Counted from the first letter of the stretch, positions 24,026 through 36,900 are shown. The stretch: 60,000 nucleotides of DNA from Cryptomeria japonica (GCF_030272615.1 NC_081414.1:911657009-911717008); one strand, 5' to 3'. The notes: a model not told the origin generated them from the sequence alone. Translations and numbers: made by a program.

Positions 24026-24521
24026 GATTTTGTGAAACAATTTTGAATGTTTTTGGTATTTTGAGAGTCATTTTTGAATGTTTTTGATATTTTCTGAAGA
24101 TTGCCTAAATGAAGAGCATAATGATATATAAGACAATGTAGAATCCACTTCCATCACTAGGGTAAGGGTATTGCCCCCAGTTTGTAGACCTGACTATAAA
24201 AAGGTGGGATGCTAGACGCATGGAGTACTTTCTTAATTGTAGATCAAATAACAAGCCATGGTTGGGATGGATGGATGTATGTGTGCATGAATGTGATTAC
24301 AACGAGCCTGAAAGATACTAGAGCCATTGCCTTTACGAGTGGCACCTGTTTGCCAGGTTTTCACCATCGCACTTACCCAAGGTGCCACCGGAGTGGTTGT
24401 TCACCGTTTGGATGCATGATTTTTCTTTACTTTTTTGAATGTTTTTGTATTTTCTTCAGGAATTTTCTGAATGTTTTTGGTATTTTTCTGATATGTAGGG
24501 GAGCCTGATGCTCTGTACACC
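22127..24521 (-). other. 3' untranslated region of element C
   Basis: Non-coding. It contains a block conserved with B (22115-22231, including TCTCGAGGGGGCATA on the minus strand), short repeats of ACAATTGATGTAATTG around 22580-22670, and a run of about 30 T at 23994-24023. No antisense gene like that of B is seen. Confidence 0.6.
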
Positions 24522-27197
24522 TTAGGTATAAAACCGTTTGAGGTGCATGCTATTGATTGGATCTGCAAGCGGTTCGCCTTCTGATGTAGCCAACTGATAT
24601 GCCCCGGACCCGAATACAGCAGTGACAACATATGGGCCCAACCAGTTTGATTCAAACTTGCCTTGATGTTCTCTGTTTGGTTGGTTGCGAGGATTTTCTC
24701 GAAGAACAAGATCACCTACCTCAAATGTACGAGATCTAACTCGGTGATTGTAGCTTCTACTCATGCGCTGCTGATAGGCTTTGAGGTGATTGTATGCAGC
24801 TTGTCGCTTCTCATCTAGTAACTCTAAGTCCTGAAGACGAGATACTCTGTATGCTTCATCATCGATGAGATTGTGCAATGAAACTCGTAAGGATGGTATC
24901 TCGACCTCAATAGGTAAGATAGCTTCAGCACCATAGACCAATGAATAAGGAGTTGCACCTGTAGGGGTCCGAATGCTAGTTTGATATGCCCATAGCGCTG
25001 GATTCAATTGAACATGCCAATCACGACCGGCATCATTGACTGTCTTCTTTAGGATCCTCAATATGTTTTTATTGGATGCTTCGGCCTGACCATTGCCTTG
25101 TGGGTAATAGGGAGTGGAAAAGCGGTGTTGGATATGAAATTTCTCACAAAGCTCACGGACATCCTGATTTTTGAAAGGAAGACCGTTATCTGTGACAATG
25201 GACATGGGCACACCATACCGGCAGATGATGTAGTTGAGGATGAATGAGGCGATCTGCTTGCCGGTGACTTGGGTAAGTGGAACAGCTTCGATCCACTTTG
25301 TGAAGTATTCGGTGGTGGTAATAATGAATTTATGGCCATTGGATGAAGATGGATGGATTTTACCCACAAGATCAAGACCCCATTGACAAAAAGGCCATGG
25401 TGTTGTGATTGGTTGCAGTTCCTGTGCTGGTGCATGTATCAGGTCACCATGAACTTGACATTTCTTGCATTTTTTGACAAAGTAGTAGGAATCCTTTTCC
25501 ATAGATGGCCAATAGTATCCAGCTCGCATGATCTTCTTGGCTAGTGATGGACCACTTGAATGAGTCCCGCAAATTCCTTCATGTACCTCTTCCAAAGCCT
25601 TTGTTATCTCACCTTGTTCTAGACATCGAAGGAGAGTACCATCAAGACTGCGTCGGTATAGGGTTTCGGCAATAATGGTATATCGAGCAGTTTGGCGAAT
25701 GAAGGTTTTTCGTTGGTTATTTGATTGGTTGGGAGGAAGGGTGTGATCGCGGAGATAGGTGTAGAACTCACCGTACCATGGGGATTCAGAACCAACAAGG
25801 CAACATATCATTTCAGATTCAGGGATATCATAAGCGGGGATCCAAAGTTGTTCTACCAAGAACTCGTAGCGTGTTGAATTCTGTGGAAGATCTAGTAGAG
25901 ATGCGATGGTATCCATGGCGTCAGCAGCTCGATTCTGATCTCTTGGTATCTGCTCAAAAGTGATAGTAGTAAATGATGTCTTTAGACTGTCCACCATTTG
26001 CTTGTATGGCATGAGTTTATCATCTTTGGTCTGATATTCATCTGTTGCTTGTCGAATGACTAGTTGGGAATCGCCATATACTTGTAGTTCTTGTAATTTC
26101 CATTGTATGGCTAATCTGAGTCCTGTGATCAAGGCCTCATACTCTGCTATGTTGTTTGTGCATGGAAATGTGAGCCTGTAAGACTTCGGGATGCTATCAC
26201 CTTGAGGTGTGATAAACAGAATGCCTGCCCCCGAGCCGTGCCTAGTGTATGACCCATCAAAATATAGCTTCCATGGTTGTGCTGTTGTGATCATGAATAT
26301 CTCTTCATCTGGAAAATTGGAAATGAGAGGATGATCGCCTATGAGTGGTGCATCGGCCAACTGATCTGCAATGACCTGCCCTTTGATAGCTTTACGGTCC
26401 ACATACTCGATGTCAAATTCACTTAGAATCATTACCCATTTGGCTAAGCGACCTGTCAATGCTGCTTTGCTGAGTAAATACTTGAGTGGATCAATTTTTG
26501 CGATGAGTTGCACCTTGTGTGTTAATAGATAGTGCCGCAATTTAGTGGCTGCCAAGATTACTGCTAGGCAAGCTCGCTCAATAGGTGTGTAATTGAGTTC
26601 ATAGCCAACCAGTGTGCGAGAGATGTAGTATACAGCACACTCTTTTCCTTCTGCATTATGTTGTACCAGTAGTACACCCAATGCTGTACTTGTCGCTGAG
26701 ATATAAAGTAACAATGGTCTACTTGGATCTGGTGGCATCAACAATGGTGGATTCATGAGATAGTCTTTAAGCGCCTGAAATGCTTGCTGGCATCGGGCAT
26801 CCCACTGAAAGCGGATGTTCTTGTGTAGCAGGTGTGTGAAGGGGTGACACTTATCAGCCAATTGTGCAATGAATCTGCGGATGGATTGAAGCCGTCCTTG
26901 TAGTGTTCTTAGCTGATTGATATTCCTTGGAGGTGGCATGTCCATGATTGCCTTAACCTTTGCTGGATCGACCTCAATACCTTTGCTTGAGACAATGTAT
27001 CCCAGAAGCTTCCCGGAGGTCACTCCGAAGACACATTTCTTTGGGTTGAGTCGAACATGGTACTGTTCCAGTCTATCAAAGATTTTATCTAAGATGTGAA
27101 GATGTCCTTCTCTAGTAAGTGATTTTGCTAGTAAATCATCCACATAATCTTCCATTATAGTATGCATCATGTCATGGAAGATGGTGGTCATTGCTCT
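24522..27197 (-). pseudogene. pol: element C pol, second part: RT C-terminus, dual RNase H, integrase
   Basis: This continues the frame of the next entry after one stop codon and has no further break over 890 codons. It holds the YVDD catalytic box of reverse transcriptase (about 27137-27148), the RT-linked RNase H (LLLYISATSTALG, near 26690), and a second RNase H (LYFDGSYTRHGSGAG ... DSQLV, 26275-25980) typical of the Tat lineage. Integrase follows, with a His/Cys zinc domain ending KKCKKCQ (about 25470), catalytic Asp in WGLDLVG (about 25380), Asp in TDNG (about 25190) and Glu in QAEASNK (about 25083). A GPY motif (WLGPYVV) lies near 24640, and the frame ends KRFYT. The first ATG after the stop (27191) is an internal codon, not a real start. 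Confidence 0.9.
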
Positions 27198-30100
27198 TTA
27201 ATAGGTCGCTCCTGCATTCTTTAGACCAAAAGGCATTACATTCCAGCAGTATGTGCCCCATGGACATGTGAAGGCTGTCTTATGTTGGTCCTCTGGTGCG
27301 ATCTTTATTTGATTGTATCCTGAAAAGCCATCCATGAGTGAAAGCATGGCATGTCCTGCTGTCAAATCCACTATGATGTCGATATTTGGTAGAGGGAAAT
27401 CATCCTTAGGACATGCCTTATTTAGATCTCTGAAGTCAGTACAAATGCGGATGCCCCCTTTTGGTTTGCCAACTGGTACAATGTTGGAGATCCATTCTGC
27501 ATAATCAATTGGTCTAATGAAACCAACATCCAGGAGTTTCTTGAGTTCTGTTTTCACTAGCACGGCAATCTGAGGATGCATCTTACGAAGCTTCTGCTTG
27601 ACAGGTTTGGCTCCTTTTGCTACTGTGAGATGATGCATGACTAAATCAGGATCAAGCCCAGGCATGTCTGCATATGACCATGCAAAGTTGATCTGACGTT
27701 GTTGGAAGAACTCTATAAATTGAGGTTGTTCCTCTGGAGTGAGAAGAGATGCCAGATGTATGATATGAGGGTTTTCAGGAGTCCCCACATTGTATTCTTT
27801 GGTCTCCTCAATGAGGATCGTTGATCGTTCCTGTTGTGTATTAGCAGGGAGAATGTCAAACCCTTCATCCTCAGGCGCCTCAGAGAGGTTTTCACCGTTG
27901 GATACGCTCTTTCTTTTTACTTTTGTCGGATCAAACAGTGCCACAATGTGGTTTTCACTGGAAGATCCATGTTTTATTGTTATGTTTTTGCAGCTGAAGG
28001 ATTTGGCATCCGCCCCGAAGTATGCTGCGCTATTAAGTTCAATGGCGAATCCAGCTTTGTGATCCCCGCTTGGTAGATTATCCCTTAATTCCAAAAAGTC
28101 AATGATAGCCTCATCATTCTGGAAGAGGTCAAGACATGGGGGATTTGGTTGGTTCCATTCAATGAGTTCAGGGTGGATAATGGGCATTACTTCATCGATT
28201 AAGTTAAGTGCGGGAGATGTATCAGTGAGGGTTAAGACAGTGTGGTGAAGGTCGTTGATGGTACTCTCCCTGTCAGAATCAGGCGTAGGATGAGACGTAG
28301 GGTCTGTGGAAGATGTTTCTAGCTCAGGTACCCAAGTGGTCTTTATCTGTGCTTCTCCATAAACAGGGATGTCTTTGCGGGGTGGAGATGGTGATGTGTC
28401 TTCCTCATCTGAAGTGTTAAGTTGCACTGAATCGAATTCCCACTCATGTGAGTCGGTCTCTGAATCACTTTCCAGCATCCGATTGCTATACCATACTGGG
28501 ATGTCTTTGGAATTAAATACTGCAGGTGTGATTGGTTTATGTACTTTTGTGGTGATCGGTGCTGCAGGAACCGTGATGGGGATTAAAGGATTTGTCACTG
28601 GAAGTATCGGCAGTGTTGATTTAGTGGTTTCTATTGGAACGGCTGGTGCCATAGATGCTACTACGGGTTCCAATATAGTTGCTGCTATGAATGGTTTTAT
28701 TGATGTGATGACTGCTGTGGATGGGATTACTAGTTCGATTGGTGGGATGAGTGATATTGATGATGGTTGCGGTGGGTTTGTGAGCCTCGATGGGGCAGTG
28801 ACAATATTGCTTGATGGTGCTTTGATTATGAAAGGTGTCCTCTTTACAGTAGGTGGGCAAAATGGTTTGCTAGGTTTTCCTTTAAATCTGAGTTTAGGAA
28901 GGATCTCTTTTTCAAAGCCTAGGCCTGTATTACCTTTGGGCTTGAACTCTGGCAGCAGCGGTTCATGTCGTCCTTGTTTGCAGTATCCCAAAGCACTCTG
29001 ACCATCATATCCCATTCTTTGCATAATGAGGAGGCCTTTGCCATACTGTTCTGTAGGAAGTGTAACTCGCGGTTTGTCAGTGGTGATGGGATCTTTATAG
29101 ATCCAGTCCGCTAGGTCCTCATCTTGTGTTTCTTCCTCTTGACTCTTTCCAAGGATGAAAGGCGTTAAGGCACATGCTGGCGTGATTAGTCGTTGCTGGA
29201 GTAACTGCTGTGGTTTACCATGTGTTCTAGGAGAAGTGGGCATTTTTCCCACACAAAAGAGTTGACTTAAGTTATATTCCCCGGGACCTTCCTCTGCGAC
29301 TTTCATCTTAAGCTTTTCTTGCTTGGGTATAGGGGTGTTCGAACTGGCAAGAGAGGTGGGATTTACATATGATGTGGAGGAAATGGCTTCCCTATTATTA
29401 GGAACAGTAATCTCTGGTTGATGGCTGATATTATGGCAAAATGCAAAGGGATTTGCATCACCCAGGATTGTGATCTCTGCACCATTATGTGGGAACTTGA
29501 TACATTGATGGTAGGTAGATGGAATGGCTTGCATGGCATGTATCCAAGGTCTTCCTAATAATAGATTATATGGCAGAGGAAGGTCCAGAACCTGACAAAT
29601 TATGTGTTTTACCACAGGGCCCACTCGGATTGGTAGCACCACCGCTCCTTTGGATGAACGCTCTGCATCATCATAGGCCTTGATGGTGATCTTCTTGCGA
29701 GGATCCACTGATTCTATTGCATATCCCAATGCTGTGACCAACTGTAGTGTACAAATGTTTAGGCCTGCTCCATTATCTATCAAGACTCGCTTGATCCTGT
29801 GTTGGTTGACAAAGCCTTCAATGTGGAGTGAGGCGTTATGAGGTTGCTGGAACGAAGAGTTGTCACTTTCGGAAAAAGTGAGACAAGGTGATGACTTTAG
29901 ACTTCCAACCATGGCTTGAAATTGGTCCGTATTTAGATTTGCAGGGACTGACGCCTCTTGGAGTGCTTGATCCAAGATTGTTTTATGAGAGGGTGACAGA
30001 CGCAAAAGCTCCAAAATGGATATAAGTGCAGGGGTTTTGTCTAATTGTTCCACAAGATTGTACTGCTTTGGGATGGAGGTGGTGCCTTGTGGAGCTGCCT

Positions 30101-31826
30101 TGATGGTAACTTTGCCACGACGCGTAACAACATTGCAATTTGAGGTGGGATTTTTGAAGGTGATAGTTGCAATTTGTTCACTGGCATCATACAGGTGATT
30201 GACAGTGTAATTATACGCAGCCTGCGTATAATCAGTGGTATCAGGACCTCGTCTGGAAGTGGAAGGACCCCTTTGATCTTGTGATGGAAGTGGATTCTTG
30301 AACATCTGATGATCATTATTGGTTGTTTTTGGGTCATGTCCTTCAATTTCAATTTCTCCTCGGTCAATAAGATCCTGAATGAGATCTTTCAATCGATGAC
30401 AATTACTTGTCTTATGTCCTCTTCCTTGATGGAACTCACAATGTTCAGTATCTCTCCACCATGCCGGTTTGACTTGAGGCTCATAATTTGATAACTTAGG
30501 TAAAGTGATCAAATTCTGAGAAATAAGTTGTCGCATCACCATTTCAATGGGTTCCCCTAACGGAGTGTATGTGCGTTTTTGTTTTTGTGGACGGGGTCTT
30601 GGTTCATCTTGAGATGTGATGCGACCTTGATTAGGAGGACCATGTGTATTATTTTGAGGTGGAGGATTTTGTCCTGCAAACCGAACCATAGGTTGTGCAT
30701 TTTGGATAGTCCTGGCATCCACAACTCCATCATTGACGATATTCTTATTCTTGTTCCAGAAGTTCGGTTTATCGCTATTGAAGCGCGGGCGAGGAGCATC
30801 TTTTGGTTCATTAAAGATTTTGATGAGTCCTTTTTTGATGAGTGCCCTTTCACATTTTATACCCTTGGTGATCATATCGTTAAAAGAGTCTGTGTCTTTG
30901 ACATCCAGGTGAAATTCCATTTCTTCGTTTAAGTTGGAAATGAAAATTTCCACTAGTTCTCGTTCAGGTAACTGAAGAGAACGTCTGCTAGACATTTGGC
31001 GCCATCGTTGCAGGAATACTGAGAATAATTCACCTGGTTTTTGTTTGGTGTTACATAGATCAGCCATGGTGATGTCGCGTTCAATATTATAAGAGTAATG
31101 AGATAGGAACTTCTGGATGAGTTCCTCAAATGTTCTTATGCCACCTGGTAGTCGGGAAAACCATGATGTGGTTGTTCCTCCCAAGCTTTGGGGAAAAAGG
31201 CGCATTAGGTATGTGTCCTCATAAGCGACTTCGAGACAAGCGGAATGAAATTCTCGGACATGATCACGGGGATCTCCCTTTCCTCTATATTTTTCAAATT
31301 TTGGTGTTTCGAACCCGCGTGGAAAGGGTGGCATATAAAGATTCCTATCAAACGGATAGGGACAGATGTCGTTAAGTGAGAATTGATTGGTCCTAACATC
31401 ACTATGAAGTTGTTGGGCGAGATTCTCGACTTGTTGCTGCAACATCTCCATTTCATTTGGAGGAGGAGGTGGTGGGTTACCTCGAGGGATGTTATATCTG
31501 ATTTGATTTCTACCCCTTTCCTCCTCATTGCGACTTTGTCTTTCTGATGCTTGTCTTAATTGGGCAAGATCAAAGTCAGAGGGGAGTTTGGCTCCTTCTT
31601 GAGCGAGTTTTAAGAAGTGAGCATCCGCATTGCTCCTAAGTATTTCATCAAACAATCTGTTAAAATGAGGGTTATGCTGAACCCTTTCAATTGTTGAAGG
31701 AGTGGGAGTACTTGGGTTTTCATCATTTACATTTCCTCCAAGTGCTTCTTGAAATTCATTGAGGTTGTCCTCTTCTTCCTCAATTTCTATTTCTCGTTGC
31801 CTTGATCGCGATCGGGTTTGAGCCAT
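27198..31826 (-). pseudogene. gag-pol: element C gag, protease, G-patch and RT N-terminus, ending at one stop
   Basis: I start it at the ATG at 31826 (MAQTRSRSRQRE) rather than 34 codons upstream, because the basic start resembles gag and the upstream part reads as leader. Domains: acidic N-terminus; gag capsid domain (about residues 145-330); variant knuckle CEFHQGRGHKTSNC, CX2HX4HX4C (about 461); protease VLIDNGAGLNIC (about 680) to LLGRPWIHAM; G-patch YGKGLLIMQRMGYDG ... GLGF (about 925-972); a Pro/Thr/Ile-rich linker of about 300 residues; then reverse transcriptase from about 1395. The frame stops at TAA 27198-27200, just after GATY, where element B has a Gln codon (CAA). One C-to-T change on the coding strand therefore ends the protein in the polymerase. 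The protease triad reads D-N-G rather than D-T/S-G or B's D-G-G. Confidence 0.92.
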
Positions 31827-34540
31827 TTTGTTTGCAAGTTTGTTTGAAGTTGATTTGAAGATGATGATGAGTTGTTTGATGAAAGATGGATGATTAGTGG
31901 ATTTGTATGGTATGTAGATCTCTAGCACTCTTAAGGTAGATGTTACCAGAATTCCTTCGTCGAATTGCTTGTTTGTTTGGTAAGTTTGGATGTGATAAGG
32001 TGTAGAGAAATCTGAGATGTGTTACAGATTTTGACTACCTAGCAATGAGAGGATTCACTCATGAACTAGTTTTAACCTGCGTAGATGTGTCTCTTAGGAT
32101 GAGCTTATCCTAGATGTAGAAACAATCTAAAAGTGATGTGATGTGTTTGATTTCAAGCAATATCTAAAAAGGAATCTTGGGACAAGAACCTCTTAATGTT
32201 TTGAGAGTTGGGATGGATTGATGATGAAGTGATGATGTATGAGTGGGATGATGGATGAAAATGTTTTCAACTTTCAATAAAAACTTTGTGTCACAAATGG
32301 GACAAACTCTTCTTCTTCCCTTTCAGACGTTGGTGGCACTTCTCGAGCTGTGTTGTAGGTGATACAGATGTTTGGGAAGAAGTTGGGATCTATCTTTCCT
32401 CCTTGATTCTTGTGATAACTCAGAGCTCTATATTGCATAAGAGCTCTGCGGTTTAATGATTCTGAATCAAACTCGTTTGTTTTACCTTGAAGGTACAAAC
32501 GCATGCGATGTAGAAAGACTCTATGTGAGACAAAGATTTGTCTATTGAGATAGAAGAATTTCCTCCTTTTTATTAAAGCTTTTGAGCTCAATGGTCTTCT
32601 TTTCAAGGTAATATTCTGATGACACTTCTTCTTTCGCAAGATGTGAAGAATGGTCATAAAAGTTGTGACTCTGTGTTGTTTGCACTTTGTTTTTGATGTT
32701 TTTGGTTGTGTTGACAGATGTTGGATGAATACTTTGTTTTTGAAAGTGATTTTTTTGATTTTTCTTTGACAAGAAAACAAAGCAAGTACCCAAACACAAA
32801 ATTGTAGCCTCAAAGGCACAAATGAGTATGGGTCTAGATCAACCCAATTCTTGGACTTGTTTTTGACCCTTCCTTTAGATTTATTTTAAGGTGTATTTCC
32901 AAAGCCTGAAGTCGGCTCAATTTTCACTAGGTCTGTAAAACGAACACACTTCAAACACTTTTTATCCCTAAGGTCAAATGGCCAGTTGTGATAAATTTAG
33001 CCCACATCTTGATATTTCTTCGACTTTGGTACTACATACCTTATGAATCCCGCCGTGGCAGGTAAGGATGTGATATACTAAGTCTTGCACGAGCATAACA
33101 AATAGATGATCCCTATGATGGGGGAGTCACCTCTTTTATCAAGCCACAAGTGACCTTTCAAAAAGCTATGTTTCTACTCAAGGAAATATGTATGGTGAGT
33201 ATCTTGGGAGCAAAACCATCTATGCTCTTGCACTAAATTATACCTCAAATATCCTCAATCAATAGAACGGGTGGGCTACTACTTAAAGGTGTTTAGTCAT
33301 GTTCGATGTTTTTGGACATAAGTTCATTCTGCAGTGACTCACTTAAGAGCCTTGTAACTGGTGGTGGGGCCCATTTGTCCTTTCGGCCAGTTACACTGTA
33401 GGAACAACTATACCCAAGGCTACAGCTTTCGCTCACACCTGATTTCTATAGCGGCTCGAAGGATTTACCGCTCAAGGTCGTTCCCAAGAGTGATGTGTCT
33501 CTTGGCAGGCCTCTCTTAAAAAGATAAAATTTTGAGTGTTACTAACACTTTTCTCTTGCACCTAGGACCACGAAAGCCAAGGGAGAGGATAGTGTGTGTT
33601 AGAAGTAGGACCACTCGACCAACTCTTTGCACAAGTGTGCCAAGCACGAAAAACACTTGTTCTTTTTAATCTGTCATTGCAATGTGATCTAACTATTTGG
33701 AGATGTTGCTCCAACAATCATGGTGTTCTTTTTAATTTTCAAAAGCAATTGTTTGAGTAAACTAGAATTTGAAATCCTGGTCAACTTAATGAAAAACACG
33801 TTTGCATGAAGTAAAATTGCTTTGAAAATGAGACAAGTTGATTGTGAATTTTATTTGCACCAAAAATGGAAGTGTGGATTGTGAGTTTTATCTTGATGCA
33901 AGAAATAAAATTTGCCTTGTTGATTTTAAGCACCAAAACGAAGTTTGTTTTCTAACTTGCAAAAAAAATAAAGTTGTTTTTGTATAAGTTTGTGGTTCTT
34001 TTTACCTTTGAACAATGAAATTCTTTTTAATAGCCCCAAACAAATGTGTGATTCTTTTTCAAAAGCCCAAATTTGAAATGTGAAGTTAATTTTAAACCAA
34101 AATAAAAAGTGAATTCATTTTTAAAACCAACTTCAAAAACAAGTTAGTAAAAAATATAAATCTACTCTTTAATCTAATTTAAATCTGCACAAAAGAGAAA
34201 AATAGTTAGTAAAATCCGCCTATTTGGTGGGCTTCTACAAGCCTAAATTTTTATTTTTATTTTTTTGGTTTTTGATTTTTTTTTGGTTACAAAGTGATTT
34301 GTACAACGTTTTGTTACAATAGCGCTAGTCTGCGTTTGAACAGAGGCACTATTTAACACAAACGTATTAAAAGAAAGGGAAAGACAGAGAAGGGAAAAGC
34401 ACTGAAACAGGGGGAATAGCGCCAAAATAATGCCAAACGCACCAAAACAGTGTCAAAATCGCAACCTGTGTGACATTTTCAACATTCAAACATGTTATTG
34501 GTTAAAAAAAAAAAAAAAATGATCTTTTTGGTGTTTGGAT
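31827..34540 (-). other. long untranslated leader of element C
   Basis: This is 2.7 kb between primer site and gag. It has a GC-richer, probably structured middle (about 33300-33620), which may hold packaging signals, and an A/T-rich part near the LTR. A 181-codon frame (32819-32274) is Lys/Arg rich without a recognisable domain. Ogre/Tat elements can have an ORF before gag, but I cannot support that here. Confidence 0.55.
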
Positions 34541-34557
34541 TCACGTCGGGTTCACCA
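34541..34557 (-). other. primer-binding site of element C
   Basis: The minus strand reads TGGTGAACCCGACGTGA two bases after the LTR end. The same site, slightly mutated, follows the 5' LTR of element A. I cannot name the matching tRNA with confidence. Confidence 0.65.
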
Positions 34558-34559
34558 AA

Positions 34560-36365
34560 TGATGCTCTGCAAAAAGGATTAGAAAATCTGTTTGATGGCA
34601 ACACACACAAGAGCACAAGAAACAAACGTTAGTGTTAGCAACAAAAGATTATCCTAAACAGGCATATCAAGAGAGATATTAAGCATGAAATAGAAAGCAT
34701 ATAAACATAGAATGAAATAGCTAATCAAGATGCTCATAGTTGCTCCTCCCTTGTTCCTCTCCTCTCCAAGTCCCAAATGAGTGTAGCTCTCAGCTTTTAG
34801 CACTAGCCATGGATGTCATATGGAGATTCAAGATGGTTGAATATGATAAGCAAATACTATGCAAGAGTAGATAGTGATGCTATGAAAAAGCTCTATGCTA
34901 ATGCCAGTATAACAACAATACTCTAAAATGCTTCTCCTTTTGCTTGAGGAGAAGGGTTCTATTTATAGAAGAAATAGGGAAATGAAGGGTTAAGATTGAG
35001 CAATCTTAACAAGGGTTAGGATTGAAAGTTGGGGATCCATGTGCACAATTGGCACCAATAAAATGGTGACAAGTTTCAACATAAGATTGGGTTGAGAGAA
35101 GAGGTTGGAGGCATTAAATGCCTGAGGAGACCTCATGGTTATCTAGAAGGTAAGGGTCAAGCCTAAATTAAGATTACCCATTGGATTAGGAGTTAATGCA
35201 AGGATAAACCTTTGTGCAAATGATTAAGAGATAATCATGGTCAAAGCATTAATGGCCTGATGAGACCTTTGGGTTGGGTAGAGGTTGAGTCAAAACAAAT
35301 GTTTTAACCATGTGGGAGGGTTGAATTAACCATTAATGGTTATTGGAGACTTTGGGGATTAAGTGGTTGAAGGTTGAAAGCTTTCAAAGGTTATCCAAGA
35401 CTTTGAGCCATTTAGTGGTTGAAGGTTGGAAGCTTTCAAAGGTTATCCAAGACTTTGAGGGTTAATTTGTTGAACACACAAAGCATTAATTGCTTTTCAA
35501 AGACTTTGGAGTCTTTGAGAAGTGACTCCAATTTGCTTAGGAATGTGACAATATTTAGGGGATGGATTAGGCTAATTAGGAAGGGTTTAGAAGAATTTAG
35601 AAGGGGTTTAGGCATGCAAGTGGATTTTGTAGGAAAATGCAAGTGGGAGAAATTTTGGTATTTTCAATTAAAATAAAATCATTTATTTCAATTAAATGGT
35701 GTAATTTGCATTTGGATAAATATTCAAATAAATATTAATTTATTTAAATGAGAAAAATGAAGATAAAGCATTTAAAATGCTTGAAGACTTTGAGGGAAAC
35801 CATTAAAGGCTTGAAGACTTTAAGGAAAACCATTAAAGTCTTAAGAAGACTATAGAAGGAAGCCATCAAGTTTGAAGACTTTAAAGCCATCAAGTTTGAC
35901 TACTTTAAGGGAAACCATTAAAGGTTTCAAGTGGGTGAGGATAAATAGGATTTTAAATAAATAATTTATTTAAAATAGTTGTGCAACTTGTTTTTGTAGG
36001 AAAATACAAGTGGGTGGAGGATAAAGGTGATTTAAATAAATTATTTATTTAAAATAATTGTGCAACTTGCTTTTGTAGGAAAATGCAAGTGGGTAGAGGA
36101 TAAAGGTGATTTTAAATAAATGTTAATTTATTTAAATGTGAGAGAAGATTTAATTAAATAAATATGATTTATTTATTTAATTAATGGTCTGAATTTGGTT
36201 AAGTGAATTAAATCAAATAAATTGAATAATTTATTTAATTAATAGGAGAATAGGGTTAAGATGAATTAATTAAATATTAATTTAATTAATTATTAATTGA
36301 TGGTTAAATAATCAAATAAATACTAAGTATTCATTTAATTAAGTGGACAGATTTATGTGACTACA
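34560..36365 (-). repeat. 5' LTR of element C (1806 bp)
   Basis: Identical, as far as I can read, to 20308-22113. The minus-strand TATA box is at 34960-34967, which puts the transcription start near 34930 and makes U3 about 1.4 kb. It is flanked by ACTTC at 36366-36370. Confidence 0.93.
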
Positions 36366-36370
36366 ACTTC

Positions 36371-36900
36371 CATTGTCCTTCTTGAGTCTGTGTAACCTAC
36401 TATCACATGACTGAGTATAATGACACACCAAAAACATTTGCATTTCATGTAGTTTGCACCTGCATTACCACATATTATGCATTTCATACATACATATAGA
36501 TATCACAATTGCATCACATCCTGCACACAACACATGTTAGCAATCTTACATTTTTATCATGTAAATAGTTCTTTGCATTATCATATTCATCTGCATATCA
36601 TACATTCACATTTACATTGGCATAACATTTAAAAACATAAAAGAACAAAAATATTGCATTTCCTCACGTACATATTTGTATCACATAGATACAAGCATCA
36701 CATAGAAACATACATCATAAAATATCTCATCACATAGGTACACATGCATATAGTTACCGCAAAGATGAATCATCTCATATATATATAATCATAAGTGTCA
36801 TGATACAATGATGTCAAAATCATATGGCTACAATCACCCGAAGGTGTCTACATCATAATACAAAATGGTACAAAACTAATACATAGGAAGCCCTCTATGG
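36371..36900 (+). other. element B spacer downstream of the antisense gene
   Basis: AT-rich, rich in CATA/ACAT steps, with no open frame. On the minus strand it is the likely 3' untranslated part of the PMD gene; I see no certain poly-A signal. Confidence 0.45.

Larger units (their letters stand above)
20308..36365 (-). mobile_element. element C: recent, near-complete Tat-type Ty3/gypsy retrotransposon
   Basis: This is a 16,058-bp element on the minus strand: 5' LTR 36365-34560, primer site, 2.7-kb leader, gag-pol 31826-24522, 2.4-kb 3' region, polypurine tract, and 3' LTR 22113-20308. The LTRs have the same length and I found no difference reading line by line, which implies a very recent insertion. 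Gag-pol is one frame with a single internal stop. Two RNase H domains and no chromodomain place it in the Tat lineage. Unlike B it carries no PMD gene. Confidence 0.93.

Noticed and set aside
27191-27191. ATG just after the TAA in element C as a separate pol start
   Set aside because: The codon lies inside the reverse transcriptase domain, a few residues before YVDD; a protein starting there would lack half the enzyme.
27198-27200. Programmed stop-codon readthrough in element C
   Set aside because: Known readthrough in retroelements lies between gag and pol, not inside the polymerase, and element B has a sense codon here.
28369-29001. A 210-codon plus-strand open frame, Gly/Val/Ile rich
   Set aside because: It is the complement of the Pro/Thr/Ile-rich linker of element C gag-pol; its composition is the mirror of that low-complexity stretch and it has no domain.
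32274-32819. 181-codon frame in the leader of element C as an Ogre-type ORF1
   Set aside because: Lys/Arg/Phe-rich, no motif, and no counterpart in B; kept only as a remark on the leader.
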